Assembly: GCA_023430545.1 (NCBI GenBank)
Contig: JAEZAF010000076.1
Coordinates: forward strand, 1 to 5,676
DNA length: 5,676 nucleotides
Direction: 5' to 3'
Source of the DNA: Chloroflexota bacterium
GTDB taxonomy: Bacteria; Chloroflexota; Anaerolineae; Aggregatilineales; Phototrophicaceae
The translations under genes were made by a program, and so were the position numbers. Shown piece after piece: positions 4,949-5,676 of the stretch; the stretch's first letter is position 1; every line of letters starts with the position of its first letter. The notes below the pieces were generated by a model. The model ran no database searches and had not been told where the DNA came from. It was given only the letters and a program-made list of their open reading frames with translations.

Positions 4949-5676
4949 ATGCAAGCTGTTGAACCTATCCATCACGATGATCACGATCACGATGATCACG
5001 ATGATCACGATCATGGTGATCATCATCATGACCATTCGCACAACCGATCGAAACTCGAAGGAATCATGAAAGCGGTGATCCTGTTCGGGCTGAGCGCGTA
5101 TTTCGCCTATAACATCCTGACTGGCAACCTTGCCAATTACATCAACGAGCGCTTCGCGTGGCTGTCGTATGTGGCAGTGGTGCTGTTCTTCGTCCTCGGC
5201 GCAGCCAGCGTCTGGAGCCTGCTGCGGGATAAGGGTGATCATCACGAGCACGACCATGACCACAACGGTGACCACTCACACGGCATCGGATGGGGGATGC
5301 TGGCGGTGGTCGCGATCCCGCTGGTGCTGGGCGTGCTGATTCCGTCCAAACCTCTGGGCGTAGAAGCGGTACGCGGGGCGATTGCCACTCAGCCATTGAG
5401 CTATGGCGGCGCGACGATCACGGTGCTGAACAAGCCGCCGCTGGAACGCAATGTACTGGACTGGCTGCGGGCGTTCTCGCGTGCGGAGCAGCCGTCGGAC
5501 TTCAACGGCGAGCAGGCCGACATGATCGGGTTCGTCTATCGTGAGCCGGATTATCCCGAAGATTTGTTCCTCGTGGCGCGGTTTACCGTGAGCTGCTGTG
5601 TGGCCGATGCGAATGCGATTGGTGTACCGGTGCGCTATACCGGGACGGAACCCCTGCCCGATGGGACCTGGGTGCG
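4949..5676 (+). CDS. TIGR03943/DUF1980 (YcgQ-like) permease partner, C-terminus cut by window edge
   Basis: The frame from ATG 4949 is open for 242 codons to the right edge. The order is an N-terminal His/Asp tract (8-31, 12 His), two membrane helices (about 39-57 and 69-92), a second His-rich loop (98-111, 7 His), a third hydrophobic helix (about 113-132), then an extracytoplasmic-looking beta domain. That domain carries the family signature 'DFNGEQADMIGFVYREPDY', 'LFLVARFTVSCCVADANAIGVPV' (C216, C217) and the 'DGTWV' start of the next strand. Proteins of this family are typically encoded next to DUF318 permeases and are thought to form a two-component membrane complex with them. The gene starts 18 bp after the permease stop, so they are almost certainly cotranscribed; only a distant AAGG precedes the start. 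The His tracts point to a metal ligand, probably zinc or another borderline metal, but this is inference. Confidence 0.92.
   Translation, partial: MQAVEPIHHDDHDHDDHDDHDHGDHHHDHSHNRSKLEGIMKAVILFGLSAYFAYNILTGNLANYINERFAWLSYVAVVLFFVLGAASVWSLLRDKGDHHEHDHDHNGDHSHGIGWGMLAVVAIPLVLGVLIPSKPLGVEAVRGAIATQPLSYGGATITVLNKPPLERNVLDWLRAFSRAEQPSDFNGEQADMIGFVYREPDYPEDLFLVARFTVSCCVADANAIGVPVRYTGTEPLPDGTWV
4970..5041 (+). repeat. His/Asp low-complexity coding tract
   Basis: Codons 8-31 of the YcgQ-like gene are built from repeated GATCAC and GATGATCAC words, giving 12 His and 10 Asp in 24 residues. Four TGATCA palindromes fall at 4978, 4993, 5002 and 5017. The near-identical units could vary in length by replication slippage while staying in frame. 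Confidence 0.85.
5240..5281 (+). other. Second His-rich segment in the YcgQ-like protein
   Basis: Residues 98-111 (HHEHDHDHNGDHSH) hold seven His and lie between the second and third membrane helices. Codon choice is mixed (CAT and CAC, GAC and GAG), unlike the repetitive N-terminal tract, so the segment seems maintained at protein level. Confidence 0.75.

Noticed and set aside
4970..5050. Dense cluster of GATC sites resembling a replication-origin or methylation-control region
   Set aside because: The sites are fully explained by alternating His and Asp codons in the YcgQ-like gene. There are no DnaA boxes or AT-rich unwinding element nearby.
4913..5275. Minus-strand frame encoding a very hydrophobic Met/Ile/Val-rich stretch
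   Set aside because: It is the reverse complement of the His/Asp tract, overlaps two well-supported genes antisense, and matches no family.

Overview
The window probably comes from a free-living bacterium of the phylum Chloroflexota, perhaps an Anaerolineae-like lineage. The DNA is moderately GC-rich. It holds an F420-dependent (Ddn-type) nitroreductase homologue, a secreted protein made of repeated PPC-like units containing 'IRF..GAT', and a TPR protein of regular 40-residue repeats. Together these fit Chloroflexota, but the assignment is inference; there is no rRNA or marker gene here. No mobile element, CRISPR array, tRNA or rRNA was seen.

The left two thirds is transcribed leftwards (minus strand). 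Read in that direction it has: (i) a 458-residue secreted protein with a signal peptide and four tandem PPC-like beta domains (3750-2374); (ii) a 210-residue NarL/LuxR-type response regulator with a degenerate receiver pocket (2190-1558); (iii) a 219-residue deazaflavin-dependent nitroreductase-family protein with a C-terminal membrane anchor (1411-752); and (iv) a TPR protein that starts inside the stop codon of (iii) through an ATGA overlap and runs off the left edge (755-1). Gaps of 183 and 146 bp separate the first three genes. Both gaps contain inverted repeats that could be operators. Only (iii) and (iv) are clearly one translationally coupled unit.

The right third is transcribed rightwards, from a 124-bp divergent intergenic region shared with the secreted protein. 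It encodes a two-gene membrane system: a DUF318/ArsP_1 (UPF0718, YcgR/YraQ-like) permease (3875-4930) and, 18 bp later, its usual partner, a TIGR03943/DUF1980 (YcgQ-like) protein that runs off the right edge (4949-5676). Both carry His/Asp-rich tracts: a short loop in the permease, and a long N-terminal tract plus a loop in the partner. With the conserved Cys motifs (CECG in the permease, SCC in the partner) this suggests the pair handles a transition metal or metalloid. The substrate cannot be read from the sequence.

The most interesting points are the three-site His-rich metal-binding architecture of the permease pair, the membrane-anchored nitroreductase homologue with a diverged GRKSG loop, and the regulator whose receiver domain lacks parts of the phosphorylation pocket. 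None of these alone proves a new system.
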